Source: HGM04593 sp045613945 (GTDB taxonomy: Bacteria > Bacteroidota > Bacteroidia > Bacteroidales > Bacteroidaceae). Taken from it: DNA of 31,225 bases. Made by a program: the position numbers and the translations under genes. Position 1 is the first letter of the stretch. Every line of letters begins with the position of its first letter. The stretch lies in NCBI GenBank assembly GCA_045613945.1, contig JAZLBZ010000069.1:1-31225 (forward strand), given 5' to 3'. A model generated the notes under the pieces. That model was given only the letters and a program-made list of their open reading frames with translations, had not been told where the DNA came from and ran no database searches. Below are positions 15,601 through 23,307 of this stretch, in pieces.

Positions 15601-18588
15601 TCATTTGTTTTCGGTTGATAGTTCTTTAAGGCGCACCTCAATCATCTCTGCAATGTTGTCATCGCCATCGTAGTTGTTCTGCAATGAAAGCAGATACTGC
15701 CTTGCCTCCAGAGTCTTGCCCTGCTCGGTGTAAAGGTCGGCAAGCAGAATGAAACTGCGCGCCATCCAGTATGTGTGCGGGGTGCTCATTTCAATGAACT
15801 CATTGATTTCGTCTTCGCAGAAGTCATAACTTCCGTCCTCGAACAGAATCTGCGCAATGAGGAACTTTGACTCGGCTCCCTCTTTGGTGCGTGTGTCCTG
15901 TGCCAGTTGCTCAAGGTCCTCAAAAGCCTTGTCGCGTTCGCCAAGTGCAAGGTTTGCCTTTGCCCTGCTGAATACGGCCTCGCGCACCATGTCGGGCGAC
16001 ATATCCTGCAATGCCTCAATCCTTGTGGCATACTCTATGATGTCGCTGTTGTTCTCCTGCTCAATGGCAATGTGCAGCACTCTTGTCAGTGCGGTCTTGC
16101 GGCGCTCGGCATTGCTGCTCTCAACTGCAATCTCCTTGTAGAGAGTGCTTGCCCTCTCGAGTTCCCTATTGTCGTAGCATATGCCTGCCACCACCACCAT
16201 AGCCTCCTCGCGGTACTGGTTACCGGGTATTTCAAGTACCTTGTCAAAGTTTGACACTGCACCCTCTTTGTCACCCTGGTTGTAGCAGATGACACCCCTG
16301 TAGTAGTAGCAGTTGAGCCTGAATGCGCCTGTAGGGAAGTTCTGCAGATAGGTGTCGAATGCGCTCTTTGCCTTGTCCAGTTCTCCGCGTCCGTATGCCT
16401 TTTCGGCAGCGATGTATGTGAGCGTGTCAATCTCGCTGCTCTCAACTGGCTGCATGCCGGCTGTTGCCGATGCGTACTGGGCATACTGCTCAACATTGCC
16501 CATGTCTACATATATGCTCTTGAGGTCCTGCATTGCCACCTGTGCCTCTTCGCTCTGTGGGTATTTGGCAATAATCTCCTTGTAGGCCGTAATGGCATTC
16601 TCCCTGTCGCCTATTGAGTTGTATATCATTGCTCTCTCGGCCATTGCGCGTCGTGCTGTGCTGCTGCCCGGGAATGTGGCAATCAGTTTGTCGTATGTGC
16701 CAATTGCCTCGCGGTACTTCTCCTGCTTTATGTAGTTGCGTCCCATTTCGTACAGCGCCTGCTCGGTGTGCGGGCTGCCCGGGAACTTCTCAATGAGTTT
16801 CTTGTATGTGCTGAGGCTGCCTGCCTGGTTGTTCTCCAGGCTCTGTATCTGTGCATATCGGTAGAGCGAATAGTCGGCATTCTTGTTGAATGTGTTTGCT
16901 GCCTTTGCATAGTATTCGCCCGCAGTCTTGTAACGGCGCTGGTAGAAGTGGCAGTCGGCAATGCGGTTGTATGCGTCGGAGAGTGTCTCGCCGTCCTTCT
17001 TGTCGGCAACTTTTACAAAACGCTCAAATTCGTTGCAGGCCTCTTTGTAACGCTTCTCCTGGAAATATGTATATCCGGTGCCATAGAGTGCCAGGCTGTT
17101 GCCTGCGCCCCCGGTGTTCAAAGACTGGGTGTAGCAGCGGCGTGCTGCGCTCATATCGCCTTTGCGGAACAGCGCCTCGGCCTTCCAGAACAGCGCCTCG
17201 CTATGTGTCGTTGCATTGTATTTGGAGAGTTGCAGCGAACTGTTCAGGTAGTCTATTGCGCCGTCCATGTTGCCGTTCACAAACTCCTGCACTCCCAGGC
17301 GATAGAGGATATTCTGCTTTGCCTCAAGAATCTTGGGCGATGGGTTCTTGATCTTGTTTATTGAGTTGAGCGCGACATTGTAGTTGTTGGTGTTGTTGTA
17401 CACCTCAATGAGATACTCGCCAACCCTGTCGGCATGCCTTGACTGCGGGTAGTCGTTGAGGAACTGCTCAAATGCCCTCACGCTCTCGGCAAATGGCGAG
17501 TAGCGTGTCTGGTGAATGCAAAGGGCATAGTTGTAGAGTGCCTCCTCGCGCACGCTGTTGTCATAGGTCATTGTCGAGGCAACCTCCAATGCCATGCGTG
17601 CCGCCTGTGTGTTCCCGTTCTCAAGATTTATGAGGCCGGTGTACAGCAGTGCGCTCTGCGCAATGGCATCGTTGCCGTCGGTGCAGGGTGAGAGTTTTTC
17701 CATTGCCTTGTCGTGCTCGCCTGCCTGGTAGAGGCTCGCACCAAGCTGGTACTGCGCTATGCGCTGTGGTGTGGGGTAGTTCTCAACGTATGTAGTGAGG
17801 GCATCTGCAGCCTGTGCGTAATTGCCCTGTATGAACTCGGCGGCACCAAGCATCTGGTACATGCGATAATAGCCGGGGACGGTTGGCCCGTTGGTGTCGA
17901 TATACTGTCCGGCCAGTTCGGCAGCACGCGCCACCTCGCCCTTTTTAAGGTGTATGCCGGCAATGTAGTATTGCGCCTCGTTACAATATTTTGCATCGAG
18001 TTCAAACTCCTTGAATGTCCTGTATGCCTCGTCGAGGTTGTCGCGGTTATAGTTTATCACGGCAAGGTAGAATGTGGCATCCTTGCCGCACGCCTTGCTT
18101 GTGAGCATCAGGTTCATGAGCAGATTCTCGGCAGCACCCTCGTTGCCGCAGTTCAGTAGCGACAGGGCATAGTGGAGTGTTGCCTCGTCGCGCTGGCGGG
18201 GCGTGAGTCTCTTTGTGTCGCATTGGCTGAACCAGTCGCAGGCCTTCTCATACTCTCCGCTCTGGTAGTACGACTCGGCAATGTAGCAGCCCAGCAGCCC
18301 GTCCTTTGCGCTCTCGGGGTAATCGGCAAGATACTGGAACAGTGCGGCACGCCCATCCGTTGTGTTGTTCTCGTAGGTTGCAAGCGCCTTCAGCAGTTCA
18401 AGTTCCTGTCGTGTCTGGCTGTCAAGCCCGTTTGTCTCAATCTTCTCAAGGATGGAGAGCGCTGTTGAGTATTCGCCGTCGGAATATAGTCGCTGGCACT
18501 CGTCAATGAGTTTTTCTCTGTTGTCGGTCTGTGCTGTTGCCACAAGGCCAAATGCAGCACAAAGCAATAAAGCAATGCTTCTCTTCAT
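15601..18588 (-). CDS. Exported tetratricopeptide-repeat protein
   Basis: 995 residues. The signal peptide is about 1-20 (MKRSIALLLCAAFGLVATAQ). The rest is almost wholly helical repeats of the TPR type, with the recurring pattern of small residues and aromatics (examples: YYQSGEYEKACDWFSQC, YEMGRNYIKQEKYREAIGTY, YYRGVICYNQGDKEGAVSNF). I estimate more than fifteen repeats spread over about 30-990. No enzyme motif is seen. Such periplasmic scaffolds of Bacteroidetes often sit next to barrel genes, and here the barrel gene overlaps the stop by four bases or begins 12 bp after it. The upstream NUDIX gene ends 2 bp before this start. A scaffold role in envelope assembly is inference. Confidence 0.88.
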   Translation of the reverse strand: MKRSIALLLCAAFGLVATAQTDNREKLIDECQRLYSDGEYSTALSILEKIETNGLDSQTRQELELLKALATYENNTTDGRAALFQYLADYPESAKDGLLGCYIAESYYQSGEYEKACDWFSQCDTKRLTPRQRDEATLHYALSLLNCGNEGAAENLLMNLMLTSKACGKDATFYLAVINYNRDNLDEAYRTFKEFELDAKYCNEAQYYIAGIHLKKGEVARAAELAGQYIDTNGPTVPGYYRMYQMLGAAEFIQGNYAQAADALTTYVENYPTPQRIAQYQLGASLYQAGEHDKAMEKLSPCTDGNDAIAQSALLYTGLINLENGNTQAARMALEVASTMTYDNSVREEALYNYALCIHQTRYSPFAESVRAFEQFLNDYPQSRHADRVGEYLIEVYNNTNNYNVALNSINKIKNPSPKILEAKQNILYRLGVQEFVNGNMDGAIDYLNSSLQLSKYNATTHSEALFWKAEALFRKGDMSAARRCYTQSLNTGGAGNSLALYGTGYTYFQEKRYKEACNEFERFVKVADKKDGETLSDAYNRIADCHFYQRRYKTAGEYYAKAANTFNKNADYSLYRYAQIQSLENNQAGSLSTYKKLIEKFPGSPHTEQALYEMGRNYIKQEKYREAIGTYDKLIATFPGSSTARRAMAERAMIYNSIGDRENAITAYKEIIAKYPQSEEAQVAMQDLKSIYVDMGNVEQYAQYASATAGMQPVESSEIDTLTYIAAEKAYGRGELDKAKSAFDTYLQNFPTGAFRLNCYYYRGVICYNQGDKEGAVSNFDKVLEIPGNQYREEAMVVVAGICYDNRELERASTLYKEIAVESSNAERRKTALTRVLHIAIEQENNSDIIEYATRIEALQDMSPDMVREAVFSRAKANLALGERDKAFEDLEQLAQDTRTKEGAESKFLIAQILFEDGSYDFCEDEINEFIEMSTPHTYWMARSFILLADLYTEQGKTLEARQYLLSLQNNYDGDDNIAEMIEVRLKELSTENK

Positions 18589-18590
18589 TT

Positions 18591-19121
18591 CTATAGTGTG
18601 TTTTTTATTTCCTTTAGTTTTTCAATGCCCTTTTTGATGGATGCCAGCCCAAAATTTTCGCTCTTCAAATCCTTGATGGCAATCCATTGCAGTTCGGCTA
18701 CATCGTCATCGGCGGTTATTGCGCCGTCCTCCTCAACAGTGCAGTGGAAAAACATATCCATTGTGTGCAGTTCCATGCCCGAGTACATATATGTGTTGGG
18801 AATGCTGAACAGGTAGCGGGTGCCGCAGACTCTCAGCCCGGTCTCTTCCTCAATCTCGCGCCTCACGCCCTCTTCGGCAGTCTCATAACTGTCGCAGAAA
18901 CCGCCCGGCAGGTCAAGTGTTCCCTTTGCCGGTTCCTTCGCGCGCCTGGCCACCAGCACCTCGCCCTTGCTGTTGGTGATTATTCCCACTGTCGCTGCAA
19001 GCGGGTTGAAATAGTATGTGAAGCCGCAGTCGGCGCAGCGTTTCGACTTGAAGTCGTTCTCGGCGAACTTGTCGCTGCCACATTTGGGGCAGTAATTGAA
19101 AAGGTGTAGCGGGTGTTGCAT
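18591..19121 (-). CDS. NUDIX hydrolase with N-terminal zinc ribbon
   Basis: 176 residues from the ATG at 19121, which directly precedes the ribbon and has AGGA seven bases upstream; an ATG at 19151 would add ten residues. Cys11, Cys14, Cys29 and Cys32 form a zinc ribbon (CPKCG...CADCG) as in NADH pyrophosphatase NudC. The Nudix box at 74-96 keeps the Gly, Glu and REIEEETGL residues that bind metal and pyrophosphate. It would hydrolyse a nucleoside diphosphate-linked substrate; NADH, ADP-ribose or a damaged nucleotide are possible, and the sequence alone does not decide. It is the first gene of an operon with the TPR and barrel genes, probably by chance of organisation rather than shared chemistry. 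Confidence 0.9.
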   Translation of the reverse strand: MQHPLHLFNYCPKCGSDKFAENDFKSKRCADCGFTYYFNPLAATVGIITNSKGEVLVARRAKEPAKGTLDLPGGFCDSYETAEEGVRREIEEETGLRVCGTRYLFSIPNTYMYSGMELHTMDMFFHCTVEEDGAITADDDVAELQWIAIKDLKSENFGLASIKKGIEKLKEIKNTL

Positions 19122-19325
19122 TGGCAGTCCTGTTGTGCCTTTGTGTGGCATTATTAACCTAATTTACCAAATAATTTCTGCGAAGATACCTAATTTTTGG
19201 CAGCTTTGCCGCCTGCTTTGCCGCTTTTTGTATGTCTATTTTAATATTTTAAATAATATTTGCTTTTTGTTGCTCTTTTTGTGCATTTTTCACGCATTTG
19301 TGCCAAACTACTGAATAAAAAGTAG

Positions 19326-19333
19326 TATCTTTG
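19326..19333 (+). promoter_or_regulatory. -7 box of gpmI
   Basis: TATCTTTG, a full match to TAnnTTTG. The nearest TTTG upstream (19297-19300) is 25 bp away, a little far. The untranslated leader would be about 75 nt and ends in an A-rich stretch without a Shine-Dalgarno sequence, typical of highly expressed Bacteroidetes genes. Confidence 0.55.
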
Positions 19334-19414
19334 CCGCGCATTTTGTAGAATGCCGTTGTCGCGGCTGTTTCGTGGCAATAGGAGAACTTATTAAAATTTA
19401 AAACATTAAATACT

Positions 19415-20914
19415 ATGGCAAACAAAGCATTATTGGTAATTCTCGACGGTTGGGGTGTTGGTAATCACGGCAAGGGTGATGTTATTTTCAACACACCTAC
19501 ACCTTACTGGGATCATTTGACATCTGTTTATCCAACATCACAGCTCCAGGCGAGCGGTGAGAACGTGGGTCTCCCTGCAGGACAGATGGGTAACAGCGAG
19601 GTAGGTCACCTTAATATCGGTGGAGGCCGCGTGGTATATCAGGACTTGCTCAAGATAAACCGTGCCATTGCCGATTGCTCTATCGCGCAGAACCCACAGT
19701 TGGTTGCTGCTGTTGAGTATGCAAAGGCAAACGGCAAGAAACTCCACTTCATGGGCCTTACATCGGATGGTGGTGTGCACAGTTCACTCGAGCACCTCGA
19801 GGCAATGTACAAGTTCGCAGCCGAGCAGGGCATTGAGAACGCATACGTTCACTGTTTCATGGACGGTCGCGACACCGACCCAAAGAGCGGTGCAGGCTTC
19901 ATCGAGGACTTGACATCAAAGGGCCTCAAACTCGCTACAATCGTTGGCCGTTACTATGCAATGGACCGCGACAAGCGTTGGGAGCGCGTTAAAATCGCTT
20001 ACGACCTCATCGTTGGCGGCGAGGGCAAGCAGGCAACAGACATGGTTGCGGCTGTCAAGGAGTCATACGCCGAGGGTGTTACCGATGAGTTCATCAAGCC
20101 AATCGTAAATACAAACTACGACGGCCGCATTGGCGAGGGCGATGCAGTAATCTTCTTCAACTACCGCAACGACCGTGCAAAGGAACTCACTGTTGTTCTC
20201 ACACAGGAGGATATGCCTGCCGAGGGCATGCACACAATCCCAGGCCTGCAGTACTACTGCATGACTCCTTACGATGCAAAGTTCACCGGCGTTCACATCC
20301 TCTTCGACAAGGAGAATGTAGAGAACACACTCGGTGAGTTCATCGCAAAGCAGGGCATGAAGCAGTTGCACATTGCCGAGACCGAGAAGTATGCTCACGT
20401 AACATTCTTCTTCAACGGTGGGCGCGAGACTCCATACGATGGCGAGGAGCGCATCCTTGTTCCATCACCAAAGGTTGCTACATACGACCTGCAGCCCGAG
20501 ATGAGCGCATACGAGGTCAAGGAGAAACTTGTTAACGAGATTAACAGCGAGAAGTTCGACTTTATCGTCGTTAACTTCGCTAACGGCGACATGGTGGGCC
20601 ACACCGGTGTGTACAGCGCAATTGAGAAGGCTGTGCTTGCTGTTGACGCTTGCCTGAAGGATGTGATTGAGGCTGCCCGCAATCATGGCTATGAGTCAAT
20701 CATCATTGCCGATCATGGTAACGCCGACAACGCAGTGAATGCCGACGGCTCGCCAAACACAGCACACTCATTGAACCCGGTTCCTTGCGTGTACGTTACA
20801 AACCAGGAGAACGCAACAATTGAAGACGGTATCCTCGCTGACGTTGCTCCAACAATCCTCAAGATTATGGGCTTGGAGGCTCCTGCTGAAATGACCGGTA
20901 AGGCATTGATTTAA
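19415..20914 (+). CDS. gpmI: 2,3-bisphosphoglycerate-independent phosphoglycerate mutase
   Basis: 499 residues, full length for iPGM, which interconverts 3- and 2-phosphoglycerate in glycolysis using two manganese ions. The N-terminal metal site begins LVILDGWG, and the phosphorylated serine is Ser61 in GNSEVGHLNIGGGR. The HCFMDGRDTDP, NYRNDRAKEL, NGDMVGHTG and IADHGNADN segments complete the metal and substrate sites. Codon choice is strongly biased to C-ending forms (AAC, TTC, TAC), more than in the neighbours, as expected for an abundant enzyme. It has its own leader and a very strong terminator (20931-20969). Confidence 0.96.
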   Translation: MANKALLVILDGWGVGNHGKGDVIFNTPTPYWDHLTSVYPTSQLQASGENVGLPAGQMGNSEVGHLNIGGGRVVYQDLLKINRAIADCSIAQNPQLVAAVEYAKANGKKLHFMGLTSDGGVHSSLEHLEAMYKFAAEQGIENAYVHCFMDGRDTDPKSGAGFIEDLTSKGLKLATIVGRYYAMDRDKRWERVKIAYDLIVGGEGKQATDMVAAVKESYAEGVTDEFIKPIVNTNYDGRIGEGDAVIFFNYRNDRAKELTVVLTQEDMPAEGMHTIPGLQYYCMTPYDAKFTGVHILFDKENVENTLGEFIAKQGMKQLHIAETEKYAHVTFFFNGGRETPYDGEERILVPSPKVATYDLQPEMSAYEVKEKLVNEINSEKFDFIVVNFANGDMVGHTGVYSAIEKAVLAVDACLKDVIEAARNHGYESIIIADHGNADNAVNADGSPNTAHSLNPVPCVYVTNQENATIEDGILADVAPTILKIMGLEAPAEMTGKALI

Positions 20915-20930
20915 TTCAAATAAAGTCTTT

Positions 20931-20969
20931 AAGGTCTCTAAGGTCTTTAATGACTTTAGGGACCTTTTT
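20931..20969 (+). terminator. gpmI terminator
   Basis: A 15-bp stem AAGGTCTCTAAGGTC / GACTTTAGGGACCTT with two G-T pairs and a 6-nt loop, running into TTTTT. It ends 13 bp before the start of the next gene, so a start codon inside it (20950) is not real. Confidence 0.88.
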
Positions 20970-20982
20970 CATTTACAGCATT

Positions 20983-21564
20983 ATGGTACAAATAGGTGAT
21001 ACAATAGTTTCATTCGACCTTTTTCAGGAGTATTTCTTCTGTAACTTCTCGCACTGCAAGGGAATATGCTGTGTAGAAGGCGATGCCGGTGCGCCGGTGC
21101 TGATGGACGAGGTTGAAAAACTTGAAGAGGCCCTCGAGGTTATTGAGGACGAGATGACCCCCGAGGCGCGTGCTGTTGTCGAGGAGCAGGGCGTGGTGTA
21201 TAACGACCGCGATGGCGACCTTGTAACATCAATTGTCAATGGCAAGGACTGCGTCTTTGCCTCACGTGATGAGAACGGCTGCTGCATCTGCCTCATTGAG
21301 AAGGCCTATCGCGAAGGCCGTACCCCCTGGCGCAAGCCAATATCGTGCTACCTCTATCCTGTTCGCCTGCGCAAGGTGGGTGACATGGTGGGCGTGAACC
21401 TGCATAAGTGGGATGTTTGTAGCAGCGCCTTCATCAAAGGCCGCCGCAAAGGTGTCAAGGCATACGAATTTCTTAAAGAACCCCTCATAGAACGCTTCGG
21501 CCAGGAGTGGTATGATGAATTATTAATTGTTGCCGAAGAACTCAAGAAACAAAATATGTTTTAA
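20983..21564 (+). CDS. DUF3109 family cysteine-cluster protein
   Basis: 193 residues. Cys20, Cys25, Cys29 and Cys30 in the segment FFCNFSHCKGICCVEGDAG, then the CC and C of ENGCCICLIE, ISCYLYPVRL and WDVCSSA, give the cysteine pattern of the DUF3109/YkgJ-like proteins, thought to bind zinc or iron. No signal peptide; cytoplasmic; molecular role unknown. The start at 20983 is used because the earlier in-frame ATG lies inside the gpmI terminator and the family begins close to this point. No separate promoter is visible, so expression may depend on readthrough from gpmI. The last codons lie inside a 144-bp tandem duplication, and a copy of them persists as a fragment at 21671-21708. Confidence 0.88.
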   Translation: MVQIGDTIVSFDLFQEYFFCNFSHCKGICCVEGDAGAPVLMDEVEKLEEALEVIEDEMTPEARAVVEEQGVVYNDRDGDLVTSIVNGKDCVFASRDENGCCICLIEKAYREGRTPWRKPISCYLYPVRLRKVGDMVGVNLHKWDVCSSAFIKGRRKGVKAYEFLKEPLIERFGQEWYDELLIVAEELKKQNMF

Positions 21565-21670
21565 TGCAACAATTAATAATCGACAAGGCTTGCAGCGATA
21601 GGTCACGGGCAGCGTGGAGTTAGTCACGCCCCGTGGGTCGCGAACAGCAAGGCTTGTCAATTGTTGTCAG
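21527..21670. repeat. 144-bp tandem duplication, unit 1
   Basis: Unit 1 holds the last 12 codons of the DUF3109 gene, its stop and palindromic element A. Unit 2 (21671 to about 21809) repeats it with few changes at an exact 144-bp offset. The junctions share TTGTT. Confidence 0.85.
21568..21665. repeat. Palindromic element, copy A
   Basis: Outer arms AACAATT / AATTGTT, then GACAAGGCTTGC (21582-21593) with GCAAGGCTTGTC (21647-21658, one mismatch). Inner stem CACGGG / CCCGTG and apical stem GCGTG / CACGC. Between the outer and inner stems lie the conserved strings AGC...GTC and GGGTCGCGA. See copies at 21712, 22765, 22959 and 28281. Confidence 0.85.
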
Positions 21671-21708
21671 TTGTTGCCGAAGAACTCAAGAAACAAAATA
21701 TGCTTTAA
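21671..21708 (+). pseudogene. Duplicated C-terminal codons of the DUF3109 gene
   Basis: Repeats the final codons of the gene ending at 21564 (Val-Ala-Glu-Glu-Leu-Lys-Lys-Gln-Asn-Met, last residue Leu instead of Phe, then TAA). It has no start codon and is a by-product of the 144-bp tandem duplication. Confidence 0.85.
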
Positions 21709-21711
21709 TGC

Positions 21712-21809
21712 AACAATTAATAATCGACAAGACTTGCAGCAATTAGTCGCGGGTAGCGTGGAATCAGTCACGCCCCGCGGGTTGCGAAGAGCAAGGCTTG
21801 TCAATTGTT
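21712..21809. repeat. Palindromic element, copy B
   Basis: Same plan as copy A: outer GACAAGACTTGC / GCAAGGCTTGTC, inner CGCGGG / CCCGCG, apex GCGTG / CACGC. The inner stem differs from copy A on both sides (CACGGG/CCCGTG), so pairing is kept by paired changes. The downstream stretch 21810-21870 begins the 55-bp repeat type seen again at 22841. Confidence 0.85.
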
Positions 21810-21890
21810 TTAAACAAGGTTTCTTTAGCTCTTAAGCCGCAACGAGCAAGGCTTCTTCAATCAATAAAGCAAATGTATAAATTATACAAA

Positions 21891-21917
21891 GAATAGGAGT
21901 GTCGCGCACTCCTATTC
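21891..21917. terminator. Terminator hairpin, probably bidirectional
   Basis: Perfect 11-bp stem GAATAGGAGTG / CACTCCTATTC with a 5-nt loop, T-rich on both sides. On the minus strand it lies just past the stop of the gene at 21926-22567. Confidence 0.8.
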
Positions 21918-21925
21918 TTGTTTTG

Positions 21926-22567
21926 TTATTGTATGTTTACCACAGTCTCATATTCAGGTACACTGTCGAGCCCGGAAATCTCCTTGATGAATTTTTCAAC
22001 CCCCTCGGGAGTGAAATATTTCGCATGTAATTCCTTTAGTTCCCCTTTGCTTTTAGGCCTTATGCTTTCTGTTTTCTGTATAAAGCCGGTGTGCACATAT
22101 TTAATGATGAATGTTGTCTTGTCCACCACCGTTACCTCATATAAGAAACGTAGGTCGTTGCCAATACTGCCGCTTGAATTCATTATTTTTTTACTGGTTT
22201 CAGTTCCCTCCTCCTCAAAGTGTTGGGATTGCTCCCAACCTATTGTTGAAAAAGGCGCAACGTGCCCCAAGTGCTGCAAAAGGAAATTTGCAATGCCTTG
22301 ATTGGAGCAGTATTTTGTGTCAAGGAGCACTTGCTCATTGCTGTTCTTGGCAATAATGGTCTCTTCAATGTCCACCATTGTAGGCAGGTGGTACGATATG
22401 ACAATTTCCCCTCCTTTGTAGGCTATTGCACAGAAACTGAATTTCTTGTCGTTGTGCTGTATGAAATACATCTTCTCAATGTCGGCGGCATCCCTTTGTG
22501 CAACTGCACTGCCGGAAATTACTGATAGCATGAGAACTGCAATAATTTTTTTTACAAAGCGATACAT
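21926..22567 (-). CDS. Exported protein of unknown function
   Basis: 213 residues. The signal peptide is about 1-23 (MYRFVKKIIAVLMLSVISGSAVAQ). The mature part is a mix of beta strands and helices (for example KKFSFCAIAYKGGEIVISYHL, FLYEVTVVDKTTFIIKYV) with two cysteines that could pair. I recognise no domain, enzyme motif or repeat. It is a single-gene unit with a promoter-like TATATTTG upstream on the minus strand and a clear terminator. Repeat-dense DNA flanks it on both sides, which may mean recent rearrangement of the neighbourhood; the gene itself looks intact. Confidence 0.7.
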   Translation of the reverse strand: MYRFVKKIIAVLMLSVISGSAVAQRDAADIEKMYFIQHNDKKFSFCAIAYKGGEIVISYHLPTMVDIEETIIAKNSNEQVLLDTKYCSNQGIANFLLQHLGHVAPFSTIGWEQSQHFEEEGTETSKKIMNSSGSIGNDLRFLYEVTVVDKTTFIIKYVHTGFIQKTESIRPKSKGELKELHAKYFTPEGVEKFIKEISGLDSVPEYETVVNIQ

Positions 22568-22619
22568 AATTTTAAAGTGTTGGTCTGTAGGTTAGTGTGT
22601 TTGGTTGCTGTGTTCGCCG

Positions 22620-22648
22620 CAAATATAACGAAAAAACTCAATTTCAAA
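22620..22648 (-). promoter_or_regulatory. Possible promoter of the unknown exported gene
   Basis: On the minus strand, TTTG (22648-22645), 17 bp, TATATTTG (22627-22620). The -7 box matches in full; the spacing is two bases short of usual. Confidence 0.45.
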
Positions 22649-22764
22649 AATGTTATGACTTTATTGGGGTGGTCATCAACCTTAATTGTTCACTTGGGTT
22701 TTCTTTGAGTCTTGCTTTCATCTCCTTTAGTCGCTCCAAGCAAGGCTTCTTCAATTACTTTCTG

Positions 22765-22854
22765 TAATCGACAAGACTTGCAGCAATTAGTCGCGGGTAG
22801 CGTGGAATCAGTCACGCCCCGCGGGTTGCGAAGAGCAGGGCTTGTCAATTGTTT
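22765..22854. repeat. Palindromic element, copy C
   Basis: Almost identical to copy B over its full stem-loop (outer GACAAGACTTGC, inner CGCGGG/CCCGCG, apex GCGTG/CACGC), with one base change near the right arm (GCAGGGCTTGTC). It is followed directly by the 55-bp tandem repeats. Confidence 0.85.
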
Positions 22855-22950
22855 TAAACAAGGTTTCTTTAGCTCTTAAGCCGCAACGAGCAAGGCTTGT
22901 CAATTGTTTTAAACAAGGTTTCTTTAGCTCTTAAGCCGCAACAAGCAAGG
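22841..22950. repeat. 55-bp tandem repeats
   Basis: Two units (22841-22895, 22896-22950), each starting CTTGTCAATTGTTTTAAACA and ending near GCCGCAACRAGCAAGG. Their first bases are the right arm of the palindromic element. Related single or partial copies occur at 21796-21855 and 22731-22755. A following CTTCTTCAAT leads into copy D. Confidence 0.8.
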
Positions 22951-22958
22951 CTTCTTCA

Positions 22959-23043
22959 ATCGATAAAGCACACAGCAAATGGTCACGCGTGGGATGGATG
23001 CAGTTCATCCCGCGTGGGTTGCGGACAGTGTGCTTTGTCAATT
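22959..23043. repeat. Palindromic element, copy D
   Basis: Outer GATAAAGCACAC with GTGTGCTTTGTC (one G-T), inner CACGC / GCGTG, apical GGGATG / CATCCC. The stems differ from copies A-C throughout but still pair, and the internal-loop strings AGC...GGTC and GGGTTGCGGA are kept. Confidence 0.85.
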
Positions 23044-23175
23044 TCTGTTGATTTTTGCCAAAATTACTGTTTAACAGTAACTGCGCGTTTTTGCGCGTTT
23101 AATTTGTTGAAAATCAATGGCGTGAGAGCGGTGTTTTTTTTTGTTGCCGGAATTACAATTTGTTTATAAAACAAC

Positions 23176-23307
23176 TGCACTTTAATTTTAGAAAGCCTCT
23201 TTTTGGAGTTGATTTAAAATTAAAATGCAGTTGTAATGCGTGGTTAATCAATGTCTTAACCTCAAAATGCAAAATAAGCGAATTTTTTAGGCTTATTTTT
23301 ACATTGC
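23176..23307. repeat. Direct repeat flanking the ATPase gene, 3' side
   Basis: About 125 bp closely matching 24928-25056. It contains a long imperfect palindrome (23172-23190 with 23214-23233) and a second one, AAAATAAGC / GCTTATTTT, that could terminate transcription. Its right end overlaps the last three codons and the stop of the ATPase gene (23299). Confidence 0.85.

Noticed and set aside
20950..20982. Earlier in-frame ATG for the DUF3109 gene
   Set aside because: It is inside the loop and stem of the gpmI terminator; the next ATG fits the family.
21568..23043. CRISPR array
   Set aside because: The repeats are palindromic elements of 85-98 bp and 55-bp tandem units. There are no short identical repeats with unique spacers of constant length, and no cas genes.
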